The position numbers and the translations under genes were made by a program. From Rhodamnia argentea (taxonomy: Eukaryota; Streptophyta; Magnoliopsida; Myrtales; Myrtaceae), in NCBI RefSeq assembly GCF_020921035.1, contig NC_063158.1, positions 8,166,001 to 8,230,000 of the forward strand: a DNA stretch of 64,000 nucleotides, written 5' to 3'. Under the pieces are notes generated by a model. That model was not told the origin of the DNA and did no database searches. It worked only from the letters and a program-made list of their open reading frames with translations. Positions within the stretch are counted from its first letter, which is position 1, and each line of letters opens with the position of its first letter. This document shows positions 23,846-34,380 of this stretch, one piece after another.

Positions 23846-24716
23846 GGTTATGTTTGGTAGTCAAGCTACAAGTATCCTATCCTGCATTTGTTTTTTGGCT
23901 CTAAGACAAGATAACGATGGATAATTTTATTTATAAGAGTTACTTTTTTAAATAATTTTTTTTAATGATGTAGGAGAGTCTAAATTTTAAATAAACAAAT
24001 TCAACCTCGAAGGTGGTTTTTCTAATTTTTAAAGAATGCGGGCTAATGAGATTTCTTAAAAAATCTAACTCCTCTGTCTACTTCTTGGTATCTCTTATTT
24101 ATATTGGAATTGCAGGGCTCCTCCCTAATTCTTAGGTACAGTCAAAGCTCTATAAAAACGACAAGAGAGTTGAGCTTTTCTCATTCGTAATTTTCTGGTT
24201 CATTTTAAAAGTCCACAAAAGCAACGAGAATCAAAGCTCCTTCGTAACACTGTGATTCAAGTAAAAGTTTTACGAAAGTAGTGAGAAAGTCGAAGCACCA
24301 TAATTTTTAGAATTTCTAAGGTGATTTATAATGTTTTTTCTCTTTTACTAGATTTGGCATTCTCTGTCTGATCTATATTATTGATATTGCTATAGCCCAT
24401 TTACATTTCGTATCATAATCGAACTTTAAAGATATGAAATATTACAATGATCTTCTTAATCATTAATGTGCGTTTGTGATTTCTTTGACAGTGAGTCATG
24501 AGAAATTGTCACTATCTTCATCTGCATGAGAAATTGTCACTATCTTCATCTGCATTTTGAAGTTCATATGCACTAATATGTCGTTCATACCAAAAAATGG
24601 ATACGAATGAATATAAAAATATCCGCCTTTATCACTACATTCATTAAATAGGGAAATCTCTAAATTTCATATCTTATCTATTCAATTCTATCCAATTTAG
24701 ATGACCAAACATAGCC
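23846..24716. mobile_element. MITE of about 871 bp with GGYTATGTTTGG inverted ends
   Basis: Left end GGTTATGTTTGGTAGTC and right end GATGACCAAACATAGCC are inverted copies with few mismatches. The ends resemble Tourist/PIF-Harbinger termini. The flanking trinucleotides are TTA at the left and GTA at the right, an imperfect match to the expected TTA/TAA duplication. The interior is AT-rich, has no transposase, and contains a 28-bp tandem duplication (24497-24552). Confidence 0.65.
24497..24552. repeat. 28-bp tandem duplication, two exact copies
   Basis: The unit starting CATGAGAAATTGTCACTATC occurs at 24497 and again at 24525 without change, inside the 871-bp MITE. Confidence 0.95.
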
Positions 24717-25583
24717 GTAGACTTCTGTAAATAAGTAAACGTATGATTCGACCGAAAAAAAATGGTAGTAAACGCATGGTACTCCTACATGAACAAAATT
24801 TGTCTAACTTCTTGGTTGTCTCCTACTATAAAACCAATAGTGCCAAAACGGATCATTCTGAGGGGCCTCAGTAATTTCTCGTCCGCTGCGTAACCGCTGC
24901 AGTTATCTGCCTTAATGTTCAAGGTCAGATTCCAAGTTGCTTGAACAGAACATCTTGTCGTCCATTCTGTTGCATTCATCAACACAAGAAACCATTTGCT
25001 GGCATACGATTAATGATCTTCGGACCATTGCCTTTCAAGCCGTAGGTCAGCCTGAGCTATGTGCCTCCGGTCTTTACTATCAAGAACCTTTAATGTAGTC
25101 CTTCAAACACCAACATTCTATGGCGAAGAAAGAATAACTACCATGCCAGGTTCTTTTTAGCACTAGGTCTTAGCACGCTCATCTAAATCTAAATTCCTAA
25201 AATAGGGACACCAAAAGAAAGTGTGTTGGGTATTTGGCTCCTTTACTTGTTTACCAGTAACAGTAATGGGAACTTACCGAGAAACAAGGATTGCAAGACA
25301 AGCCTTTGAAACATCCCGACACGAATATGCTTTAAAACCAGATTACACAATTTATATTAAAATTTGGCTGCTAAATAGTACATTTCAAAGCTCCAAATAT
25401 CTCAAGCTACTGAAACTTACATGTCACAGGAAACAAAAGTATAGATATTTTATAGCCTTTTAACTAAATCTACCCGCCAATGGCACTCTATGAAAGAAAA
25501 TGGCAAGTGCATGATTGAATAGGGAAATAACCTATACATCTTGGCCCGGTAGACCTGCTTAAATCACCAAGCAGAAATCGCTT
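24717..25583. other. intergenic, downstream of AE7
   Basis: Probably includes the AE7 3' untranslated region near 25400-25583 (minus strand). Otherwise nothing is recognised. Confidence 0.4.
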
Positions 25584-26011
25584 TCATCCTGCTAAGCCAT
25601 TAGTAGGAGCCAAACACTCATCGACCATGTCCACCAGGTTAGGGTTCTCCAGCGCAGCAGCAACCCGTTCTTTGTCATTTAGTTGCTTATTTACTGCAAT
25701 GTTGTACGATGTAGAACCCACATCATGAACATTGTCAATGACCAAGATAAAATCACACAAAGTGAAAGGACACACGATTCTTCGATCAAATCATTTCGAA
25801 AGATAATTACAGTGCCTTCTCAAAAGCTTTGTCCCCTGACTTCTTTAATTTGCCCAACAGATTTCACAAGCAATACATAATGACATAGAGGCAGTTACTT
25901 GCAACATCAGTTTCCAGTATCTACCATCGTAGTATTGCAACAATTAAGCAGAAGCAGCAGATCGCAGCAATGTTGAGGAATTCGATAATGGATGTTTTGG
26001 CAAACAAGCAG

Positions 26012-26045
<34 letters not shown>

Positions 26046-28448
26046 GAAACCTGCAGCTTCGGTTGCATGACTACCAGGTGCAATCCTAATATCCACCTGA
26101 GAAAAATAAAATCTTTGCTGATCTCTCAAATACAGAAATGTAGCAAGAGCACATGCGGCGGATATGCTAACAGAAAACTTGGTTAAAAAGTGAATTGCAC
26201 TCCATCACATGTATAATCATTAATTATCCACTTAAAGAGAATGTGTGTGCAATTTGAGTGAGGAGGATATAATTGCCAACAAGCTCAATAACAGGAATGT
26301 GGGGACTGACCAGATCTCTTCTCAAGAGACAACTAGCAGTAATTTAACATAAACAGAAACAATAACAATATTTATTGCTGCATGGATCTCATTATATATA
26401 ATTCATAGCAGCCAATGCAACTAGCTTCCAACATAATTAAGGTCTGCCAGCCAGAATAAGATCCGCAAAACTTCCTGTGGATACTCAGGCCACTGGAAAA
26501 TTAATTGGAAAAACCGCAGACCAAATTCTGCATTCTGCCGACAAAGCAAAAAGGAGGCATAATTTACAGACGACCTTGTGCGTGTGAACATACACAGCAA
26601 TAGATCAACAACCATCGTAGCCATGTACACAGCAGTGCTGAGAAGCCACAAAAGCATGTGTTTTCCCTATAGTCATATCTGGCTTTCCTTATTATCCATC
26701 TATGCTCACAACTTAGATTCGTTATATTGGACAAGATTAACTGCAATCTGCAATTTCCAGACCTTGAACTATTTCAGTAACAATTGTAACAAATGCATGC
26801 AACTTCTTTCACTACCTAAAGAAAGGATAGAAGGAACCGGACTCAATAGAAAACACCTTGATATACCATTATATCAACCCAATACACTTTCCGACCAAAA
26901 AGAAAAAAAAACCAATACACTTTAAGCAAGCTATGGACAATTCTGCATCACGCTAAATAAGAAATTTGACACAACCAAATCAAACTATTATCCCATAATC
27001 ATAGGAGGCTTTGCATATGTAATTGGGCATCCACCCAAGTAATCATCTATAATCAGATAAAAGTACAATGCAACCAAAGAATGTATGTCATACCTTGTAT
27101 CGTGTTGGCAAGCTCCTCATAAGTTTCACTCTTAGGCATAAACCAATTATTGTTGCCATACTGCAATGTTCAACTGTTGGAGTAAATGTGACCCTAAAGA
27201 AGATTGTCTGGTTAAGACTCCAATTCCAATGGAGAATATGCAATGGGGATAGGAAAAGACAACTTACCTGACATAACTATTCGAATCATCTACCTCGATG
27301 GCATCTTCGGTGATTACCTTCAGCTCTTCCAAAGAGTATGGGTGTTCCGGGTCCTTTATATCTCTGAGATGATGTATGACCGTTAAGGATTTCAACATAT
27401 TCTCAACTGATCGGGCACGGACAACGTCAAATTCAACTTCCAAAAGCTCTCCATGTGAGAAAAGAACATCAAATTCTTTTTCCTGTGCGCAGTGTGAACT
27501 CTTGAAAAATACATTCAAGAGTTCTCAGCATCAAATAGTAAACCCATGAGTTTGAAATGCAGAAAAGATCAATCTTACTATCAACTTATGGGCTTTCAGG
27601 CATTAACTCCTGAGACTCGCCAATAGCATAAGTTAGTCTGGCTAATCATTTTCTTCTCTGACATACTAAGATCACGAAACTCGAAATAAAGAACAATACT
27701 AGTTACAGATATTTCAACCTTTCTGGAATTTCATAAAGAAGTTACCTCATTATAATCAACCGATCATAAAAAAAACAACTCATTAGCAAGTTTAAAAAAT
27801 AAACACAGTTATCTCATTTTTACATGGACATCGATTTTATAGGTGCTGACCTCACCAAAATACGATGATCAGCAGGTGAACTTTCGAGAGGAACACCAGT
27901 TTGAGTACCACAGAGCAATATGGCCAAATATTGATCCAAACTGTGCATAAACTTATATCAATTTCTAGGTGGCTACATCAACATCACTTGAAAATTAGAA
28001 TCTGAAACCGGTGGTCTACCCTCAAGGTGGATACAAAAGCTGCCAATGCGCGCTCACTTCTGCACAGTAGACTTAAAACTGCAACCTTTGACTTTACTCT
28101 CACTAAATAAACTTCCTGTATCTCATGTCACAAGTTCCTGAATCAATTAACTGTCTACAAAGCAAAAGGAACTTACCAATCATTCACATACCTGAAACTA
28201 AGATTATGCACAAGCATAAAACAGCTAAAAAACAACTGACCCAAAAAGAAAGGAATTTGAACCAAATCATATCGAATTGAATCAAGTCAAATCAAACAAG
28301 AACTAACAAAGAAGAAAAGGATATCGAAAATCTCTAGCTGATCGATGGGTTCGGCAGCGTATTCATCGAGACATGACGGCGTGCTCCGAACCCGGCGTTC
28401 CTTCTTCTCATACACCACGGGATTGGCATTGATTAGGTCAGACACCAT
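25584..28448 (-). CDS. AE7: AE7 / CIAO2-type MIP18 family cytosolic Fe-S assembly protein
   Basis: Subunit of the CIA targeting complex that hands Fe-S clusters to nuclear and cytosolic apoproteins such as DNA polymerases and helicases. Coding exons on the minus strand: 28325-28448, 27268-27373, 27094-27193, 26051-26096 and 25584-25693. They give 161 residues, near the 157 of Arabidopsis AE7. Visible family signatures are [71 protein letters not shown] (with the conserved cysteine), [38 protein letters not shown] and [15 protein letters not shown]. The first coding intron has AT-AC ends and U12 signals; the others are GT-AG. A 5' untranslated intron (28454-28680) is likely, from a TTTGTGCAG acceptor five bases before ATG. 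The donor of the fourth coding intron is GTTTCTC and runs straight into a CT tract (26011-26048 on the plus strand). Confidence 0.95.
26011..26048. repeat. (GA)n microsatellite touching an AE7 splice donor
   Basis: GA units with one GGA break. On the transcribed minus strand this is a CT tract that begins within the donor of the fourth coding intron. Confidence 0.93.
27374..28324 (-). other. U12-type AT-AC intron of AE7 (951 bp)
   Basis: On the minus strand the intron begins ATATCCTTTTC, a perfect U12 donor, and ends GGTCATAC. The branch-point-like TCCTTAAC lies at 27382-27389, with the branch A nine bases before the acceptor. Joining at these points gives EIFD-HLRDIKD in frame, exactly the conserved family sequence. 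No GT donor near the exon 1 end preserves that sequence. Confidence 0.92.
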
Positions 28449-28453
28449 TTCCC

Positions 28454-28760
28454 CTGCACAAATTCTCAATCATCACGAGGCTAAACACAAGTGCAAACTT
28501 AGAAAACCAAAAACCAAAGGGCGTAAAGAAGGAAGGGAAGAGGGACCGAAACAATGAGAAATTGAGCTCAGATGCGGGGCATCAAGACATTACGAGGAAT
28601 TGAACAAAAATTCAGCGCTCAAGCAATCCAAGACTCAAGACCCGTTCGTTCAACGAAATCGATGAATGGGTATAACCTACCTGGGGTTTTGGTTGAAAAG
28701 TCTGGACCTTTATTAAGCGTCTCTCCGAGTTGCGTAGCTTCACACAAGAACTTGACTGCG
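28454..28760 (-). promoter_or_regulatory. likely AE7 5' leader with an untranslated intron
   Basis: On the minus strand, an exon ending CCAAAACCCCAG is followed by the donor GTAGGTTATA (28671-28680), and an acceptor TTTGTGCAG ends at 28454. This gives a 227-bp leader intron. The transcription start was not identified. Confidence 0.5.
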
Positions 28761-28761
28761 A

Positions 28762-30109
28762 CAATGGCCGAGAGAGAAAGAGAGAGAGATGGGCACAACC
28801 GAAAGACGGCGGCGGTCTGGAGGGGGGGGAGGGGCCGGGCGAGCAACGACAGAATTCTTGGGGCGAAATTGCCGGCACCGGCGTAGCAAGGGGTGAGATG
28901 CGTTTATTAGGAGTTTCTACGAACCTGCGATTTTTCCCCCTGTTGATAGCCGTCCATGTCCAACACTTGGAAAAACGGACTTTCACTCAAAACTTTTTTA
29001 ATTAATTTGGGATAATTGTCCCCAAATATCCCAAAATTAACCCTAATTCTCCATCAGCAACTTAGTTATCAAAAAACAAAAAAAAAAAATTCTTTTTTTA
29101 ACCGTTAAAGTTAAGTTAGAGCATGCATGCCTTTAATTTCGATTTTAATTTGAGTCTCCACTCTAGAAATTAAGACTCCAATAACCACCCTCAGCCAATG
29201 TCCTATGGGACATGAATAACTTAAGACTAACACAATCTCACATGAGCACTCTGTTCTACATTTTGAAAACTTTCAACCATTTCGCATTTAGGGGGCAAAG
29301 ACAAATTACATCCGAAATATTTTTTGTATTAACAAATATGCAATTGCAATTTTTGGATTTACATATATATATTTCTTTTCTCTCTCTCATGATGTTATAG
29401 AAAAAGGAAAATATTAACAATAACGCTAGCAAGTTCAATTAAAAATTTAAATCAAAGCGAGAAGTGTGATTCGATTCTATTCGGTTCATTGAGTAAGATG
29501 GGTTTGATTTTGATTCGAGCTTTTACCAATGAATTGGCCTTCAAAAGACCGCATCGTCCTCACTCTAATTCACAAATTCTCACAATCTCCGGAATGTACA
29601 GAGTTCGCGGTGTGCCTCGAGGACGAAGCCACATGGATAAGCGCAACCCCCATAATTTATGCGCTTCTCTTTCTCCCTTGCCACAGGCTGAACAACGAAC
29701 ATGAATGGAACGTCGTTCGTGTGCAAGTCGACATTGCGACGGCAAAGAAGCCTCGTGCCATCTCAAGTCATTTTTACGACCGTGGCGATACGGGGCAATG
29801 CAAGGCAAAAACGACTAATTCCGAAACCAAAGTTCATTGCACTCGTTTTAAATTTTTCAAAAAACAGAAATATGGAAGGACTTGGCGCTGAAACAAGATG
29901 AGACAAAAAAAAGAAAAAAGGAAGAGAGCGATTGAGGGAGGGTCAAAGTATGAGAGATGATTCAAATCGGGTGTCCCAGAAATAGCATCTGAGCGGTCTC
30001 TTTGGCCACAGTTGGTACAAGTAAAGCTGCATTTCCTCTTCAAGTAAACGCAAGGGCATGTCTAAAAAGAGACCGCAGATCTCAGAGCAGAGAAGAGAAA
30101 AACTCAACG

Positions 30110-30110
<1 letters not shown>
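28762..30110. other. intergenic between AE7 and the SUMO-like locus
   Basis: Divergent promoter space. Short GA tracts near 28765-28790 and a G run near 28825. Frames around 29500-29900 have no recognisable domain. No repeat with clear ends was found. Confidence 0.4.

Positions 30111-30137
<27 letters not shown>
30111..30137. repeat. (TC)n tract in the SUMO-like leader
   Basis: About 13 TC units ending nine bases before the ATG at 30146, a typical plant 5' leader feature. Confidence 0.93.
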
Positions 30138-30140
<3 letters not shown>

Positions 30141-30145
30141 CAACG

Positions 30146-30451
30146 ATGGATATTGCCGGAACGGAGACGAAGCTGGTGTTCCTGTCGTCAGTGGGCCGCG
30201 GGAACAACCGGCCGGACCCCATCCTCCTCCGCGTGCAGACCCAGAAGAAGGACGACGTGTGCTACCTTCTGGACCGGAGCGTGCCGCTCGGGGGCCTCAT
30301 GGCCGACTACTGCGTTCGCATGGACTTCCCCCACGAAGCCGTGCGGTTCACCTACGACGGCACGCGGGTCCCGGAGGAAAAGTAGGCGGAGGATCTCGGC
30401 ATGGACGACGAGGACGTCATCGACGCCTGGACCGATCAGCTCGGCGGCTAG
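30146..30451 (+). pseudogene. SUMO-like protein, intronless, with one internal amber codon
   Basis: Ubiquitin-fold modifier frame of GC-rich codons. From ATG 30146 the protein has a 23-residue variable start. The SUMO fold follows, with ILLRVQTQKKDDVCYLLDRS, then LGGLMADYCVRM (the LM..YC.R signature) and VRFTYDGTRVPEEK. A TAG at 30383-30385 replaces the residue before AEDLGMDDEDVIDAWTDQLGG. That tail matches the family's EL.ME.GD.IDAM..Q.GG end, and the real stop comes directly after Gly-Gly. Without the TAG the product would be 101 residues and already mature, with no C-terminal extension to be trimmed. Ordinary plant SUMO genes have introns, so this is probably a retrocopy or a lineage-specific SUMO variant. 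The product stopping at residue 79 lacks the last strand and Gly-Gly and could not be conjugated. It could be a recent null allele or a sequencing error. Confidence 0.85.
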
Positions 30452-31149
30452 GGGTGTGTTTTGCCTGTGACAATGTGCAGCTTGATGAGTGAGCAGTGCG
30501 CGCGCGCGCGTAGTCTGCGTGCTTTTGTTGTGTGTCTAGATGAAGTTAAGGAGAAGAAGAAGAAGAAGAAGTAGGAGGAGGAGGAGGAGGAGATAGGTTT
30601 GGATGTACTGCTAGGCTTTGAGCTCATGGGCTATGTCTATTGTTGAAAAGTCGCGAGCTTTTTTGCGCCATTTCTTTGTTTCCAGGTTTTTGCGTTTCGC
30701 CTGTGTTTAGGGTAGCCTTAGAATGAAACATAGGGTTAGTTCTGGAGCACACATGGCCGTCGCCAACTCGCCATTGCTGGAGCTTGGTTAATCTCTCCTT
30801 TTCTTCATCCCCAGAGAGAGAAAGAAGGGTTTTGCTTTGGTTCTCTTTCGTCAGAAATGGACAGCGATGGTGTTCTCTGTTCACGAGCAGTTGAGTCGAG
30901 TCCTGGCTTGAATTTTCATGGGCCGTGTGAAAATGTGTTGATGGAGGGTAAAGAAAGATGCTTACCCATCGAGTGGGACAGACGGCAAACAAAGGCAAAA
31001 GAGGGAAGGAAGACATCGCGACCGAACAAAGACCTGACCACCATCTCCTAAAATATCGCCGGAAAGATATCCTTTGCTGAAAATCAAAGGTTGATTTTTG
31101 CAAATGTTTTTTTTTTCTTCAAATCTACTCTTTTTCCTGTTCTACTAGC
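30452..31149. other. 3' flank of the SUMO-like locus
   Basis: Holds short CG, GAA and GGA repeats at 30498-30595, then spacer. Frames on both strands at 30624-31103 show no known domain. Confidence 0.4.
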
Positions 31150-31325
31150 GAGGTTGGCACGTAAGACCCTTAGTGTCCGCATCATCGATTGGTGACTAAA
31201 ATTGATCGGAATAGCTAGATTGGTAGATTGTCAAAATGTATAGGATTAAACTGGCCAAATAAAAAGGTTTATGACTGAATTGACATCCGCATAACGAATT
31301 TAGAAGTATTTGGATAACTTTCCTC
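31150..31325. mobile_element. foldback element, right-arm fragment
   Basis: Shares the phrases 'ggcacgtaagac', 'gactaaaattgatcggaat', 'aggattaaactggcc' and 'aaaggtttatgactgaattg' with the full foldbacks. The left arm is absent. Confidence 0.6.
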
Positions 31326-31679
31326 CCAAACTTGTGTCAACAACCCAAAAATACCCTCCCTTATACTTCCTTCCATAACGACGGTCAATGTGGGTGAATG
31401 AATGCGCGACGGAAGGCGTATGTGGGTTACTGATACGACTTTAGGATTTTTGCTACGACTTTCCTCTAGTAATTCTTGTAATAGATGCGGTTGCTTTGAT
31501 TGTAATAGAGCTGTTATGTTACACGGTACTAATAAACAATTAAACCTTCTTAACTTGATAGTTAAAACTGTGGGCAAACGTACTGTAAGCATTATTTTGA
31601 CTTCAGCAATCAGCATAACCACAATGGCGTATTTTAACATATTCCATTCAAAGTAGCAATATTGATATAAGTCGGGATA

Positions 31680-31885
31680 AAAATTATCCATGTTAGCGTC
31701 GGTCGTGCCGCGTAAGATGGTCGGCGTCCACGTGAGTAGTTTTCGATTACAATTGGTCGGATGGATTCAATTGGCAAAACGTGAAAAAGTTGACGACTCA
31801 ATTGATAAAATTTAAAAAATATATATGATCGAATTAGCAAAGCATAATAGATTTAAAAAAAAAATTTGGACAATTTTCCTAGAAA
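31680..31885. mobile_element. foldback element, second right-arm fragment
   Basis: Begins in 'gttagcgtcggtcgtgccgc', then 'ggcgtccacgtgag', 'gattacaattggtcggatgg' and 'attcaattggcaaaacgtg'. It ends about 190 bp before the LysM gene start codon and so lies in its promoter. Confidence 0.6.
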
Positions 31886-32071
31886 GGTCGTGCCCATTTC
31901 GCTCCCGCGAAAACCGCCTCCCAGAACTGACCTTCTGCGCCTGGTTCGGCCCCACGATCATCACCTTCCTTTCTTTACTTGAATTCTCTCCCACCACCTT
32001 CAGCTTCATCGCGTCTCCCTCTCTCTCTCTTGGCTTCGAAGCTCTCTCCCAATCCTCCAGCGATAGCATCA

Positions 32072-32371
32072 ATGGTATCCTCTTCTCACGCTGCTTCGCT
32101 CTACTGCGCCCTCGTCTTCGCATCCCTCCTCATGCTGCTGAGCAGCTCGCTTGCGGAGGTCGGCGGCACCGACGCCGTCAAGGGCGCTCAGATCCTGGAG
32201 CGGCCGTGCGACGAGATATACGTGGTGGGCGAGGGCGAGACCCTGCACACCATCGGCGCCAAGTGCGGCGACCCTTTCATCGTCGAGCGCAACCCTCACG
32301 TGCACGACCCGGACGACGTTTTCCCGGGGCTTGTCCTGAAGATCGCTCCTTCTTTGAGGTCTGGAAATTGA
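32072..32371 (+). CDS. small secreted LysM-domain protein
   Basis: 99-residue single-exon protein. Residues 1-28 form a signal peptide (core LYCALVFASLLMLLSSSLA). A short linker is followed by one LysM domain at about residues 48-92: EIYVVGEGETLHTIGAKCGD, PFIVERNPHVHDPDDVFPGL and VLKIAPS. LysM domains bind N-acetylglucosamine-containing glycans. Plants have a family of such one-domain apoplastic proteins, whose roles are less clear than those of LysM receptor kinases. There is no kinase, transmembrane or GPI segment, so it is probably secreted into the cell wall space. The ATG at 32072 is chosen because it starts the signal peptide; upstream codons in frame form serine- and proline-rich leader sequence. 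The coding part is GC-rich compared with its AT-rich flanks. Confidence 0.87.
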   Translation: MVSSSHAASLYCALVFASLLMLLSSSLAEVGGTDAVKGAQILERPCDEIYVVGEGETLHTIGAKCGDPFIVERNPHVHDPDDVFPGLVLKIAPSLRSGN

Positions 32372-33924
32372 GTTCATGGTATCCCCAGTTTAGTTAGCGT
32401 TAGGCCATTAATATTCGATTTTTGCTTGGTTATTCTTCCTGGTTTACATTTATATATCATGTGTTTCTGTAGGTACATACATTTCCGATTCGCAGTTAGA
32501 CCGGTCTCTTAAAGTTATGTGAACATATTTTGAGATTCTTGTGAAGCTGCACTGATCCTGACAATTCACAGCTTAGCTCTGTGGGCTAAAATTTAGCATT
32601 TAACCCATCTTTTTTTTTTTTTTTTTTGGTCGGAACATTTAACCCATCTTTAGGAGGGCTTTTTTCTTGTCAAAAAGCTTACGTAGCTTACTTAATACGA
32701 AACTGGGGTTCATCATCATAAAACATGGTTTTGCTCTGCGGGTTATTACAGCTACTAGGATCCATGAATGATGTGATAAGATCGTACTCTATGGAAAAAT
32801 CAAGATTGAAGAATGGAAGCCCCATCGGTCAAAAGTCTTCGGCTTTTCAAAAGTTCAACTCAGCACTTGGTACGTGGGAGAGAGATTAAACAAACGTATG
32901 GATCTCTTCTTCGCATTCATCAAAGTTGTCGGCTTTTCAGACTTTTCAAACTGAATTGATGTTCGAAAAAGGAAAATGGAAAACGTTGTTTCACGACCAA
33001 AGTCAATTTGCATCCGCACCTTGAGTGACCCACACAAGAGGATGTTCGTTTAGGGATGGGGGTTATGGACTCTTATAAATGACTCAACATGGTCTCTCCC
33101 ATCTGATATGGGACTTGAGATGACACAAGCTCCCCCAACAAACAAAAAAAGAAAAAAAAAGACGAAAACGAGCTCCTCGTTAGTTGGCCGGTATTATTCA
33201 GCGATACTCCCCCTATCCGATGTATATTCTATTTCATTTATGTCATCTCCGTTATCCTAGAAGTCTGTCAAGAGCCGCACCTTATTCGAATCCTCTCATC
33301 TCGACGATCGCTCTCTACTCTCGTTGGATTGGGTATGAATCTGGTCTGCTCACGAACCGCATACCAACCGGAGGGCGTCCTACTCTAATATTACCTGTGA
33401 TGACCCAATCTGTTCCGCTGGATCAAGCCACCAAAAGGAGAACTCCGAGTAATCATACAAGGTGTTGACCAATGACGGTTTCTGTAATATTGTCACTTTA
33501 TGACACCTCACTTATATGTCATAATTTATTCAAATAATATCTAACATGATATAAGAATGCCTCGTTTTGTGATTTGGGGGTAAAGCAAATGGATTTGGAT
33601 ACGATTGATGTAAAAGGTATAATTTTTCACATTGTAATCGCTTAAATTCATCCAGAGGTGCACATTTAAATAAGGTCTCTAGGTCCATCCAATGGTCGGT
33701 CGAAGCTGGCAGGAAGATAAAATTACTAAATCCTTGAGAAGTAAAATGGACCAATGAGAAGTGAAAGCACTTATCCATGTGATCAAACGAGGACCAATCA
33801 AAATATAGGTCAACGTGTGTCTTTGACTCTCCAAATTGTTTTTTTCCCGCAAGACACGAACTTAAGAAATCCTTTGTTGCTAAGTAACCGCAAGAGGAGG
33901 AAAGAATCAGTGGAGAAACGCGGA
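32372..33924. other. intergenic, downstream of the LysM gene
   Basis: 3' untranslated region, then AT-rich DNA. A stretch at 33184-33470 is more GC-rich and open in one frame, but I recognise no gene there. Confidence 0.4.
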
Positions 33925-34380
33925 AAATTTGTCAAAACAATTCTATACCTATTATATTTATGTCAATTTAATTTTAAATTTTGGCTGAAAATTATTGACG
34001 TGGACGCCGATCGTCCCACGTGATACAATTGGCGTTAACGTGGACTTTTTTTTAAAAAAAAATTACATCTTATAATTTTTTTTCTTTTTCTTTAATTTTT
34101 TTTCTTTTATGTACTTTACTTTATTGATTGAGGGCCGGCGAGAGTCAATGGTTGACCTCTACTGGCCCTCAATAAAAAAAAGTGTACAAAAAAGAAAAAG
34201 AAGGAAAAATAAAAAATCATAAAAATGTAAAATAATATTAAAAAATCTCTAGGTCAAAGCTAGCCATACCACATAGGACAATCGACGTCCACTTTAGTGA
34301 TTTTAGATCAAAATTGATCAGATTGACTTAATTGTCATCAATACAATAGGTTTATGACTTTTATGATATTTTTTTTCCTG
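33925..34380. mobile_element. foldback element (arms of about 200 bp)
   Basis: Left arm with 'attgacgtggacgccgatcg' and right arm with 'caatcgacgtccactttagt' are inverted copies, as are the outer 'acctattatatttatgtcaa' and 'atcaatacaataggtttatg'. The core is T-rich, then a short 'ggccggcgagagtcaa' block, then A-rich. No coding content. It is non-autonomous; the superfamily is undetermined, and Mutator-like foldback is one possibility. Confidence 0.75.

Noticed and set aside
29489..29901. Overlapping plus-strand frames between AE7 and the SUMO-like locus
   Set aside because: Several frames are open at once, none with conserved motifs, so the openness is probably compositional.
33184..33468. 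Possible organelle-derived insertion
   Set aside because: The more GC-rich stretch does not match any chloroplast or mitochondrial gene I can recall, and there are no insertion marks.
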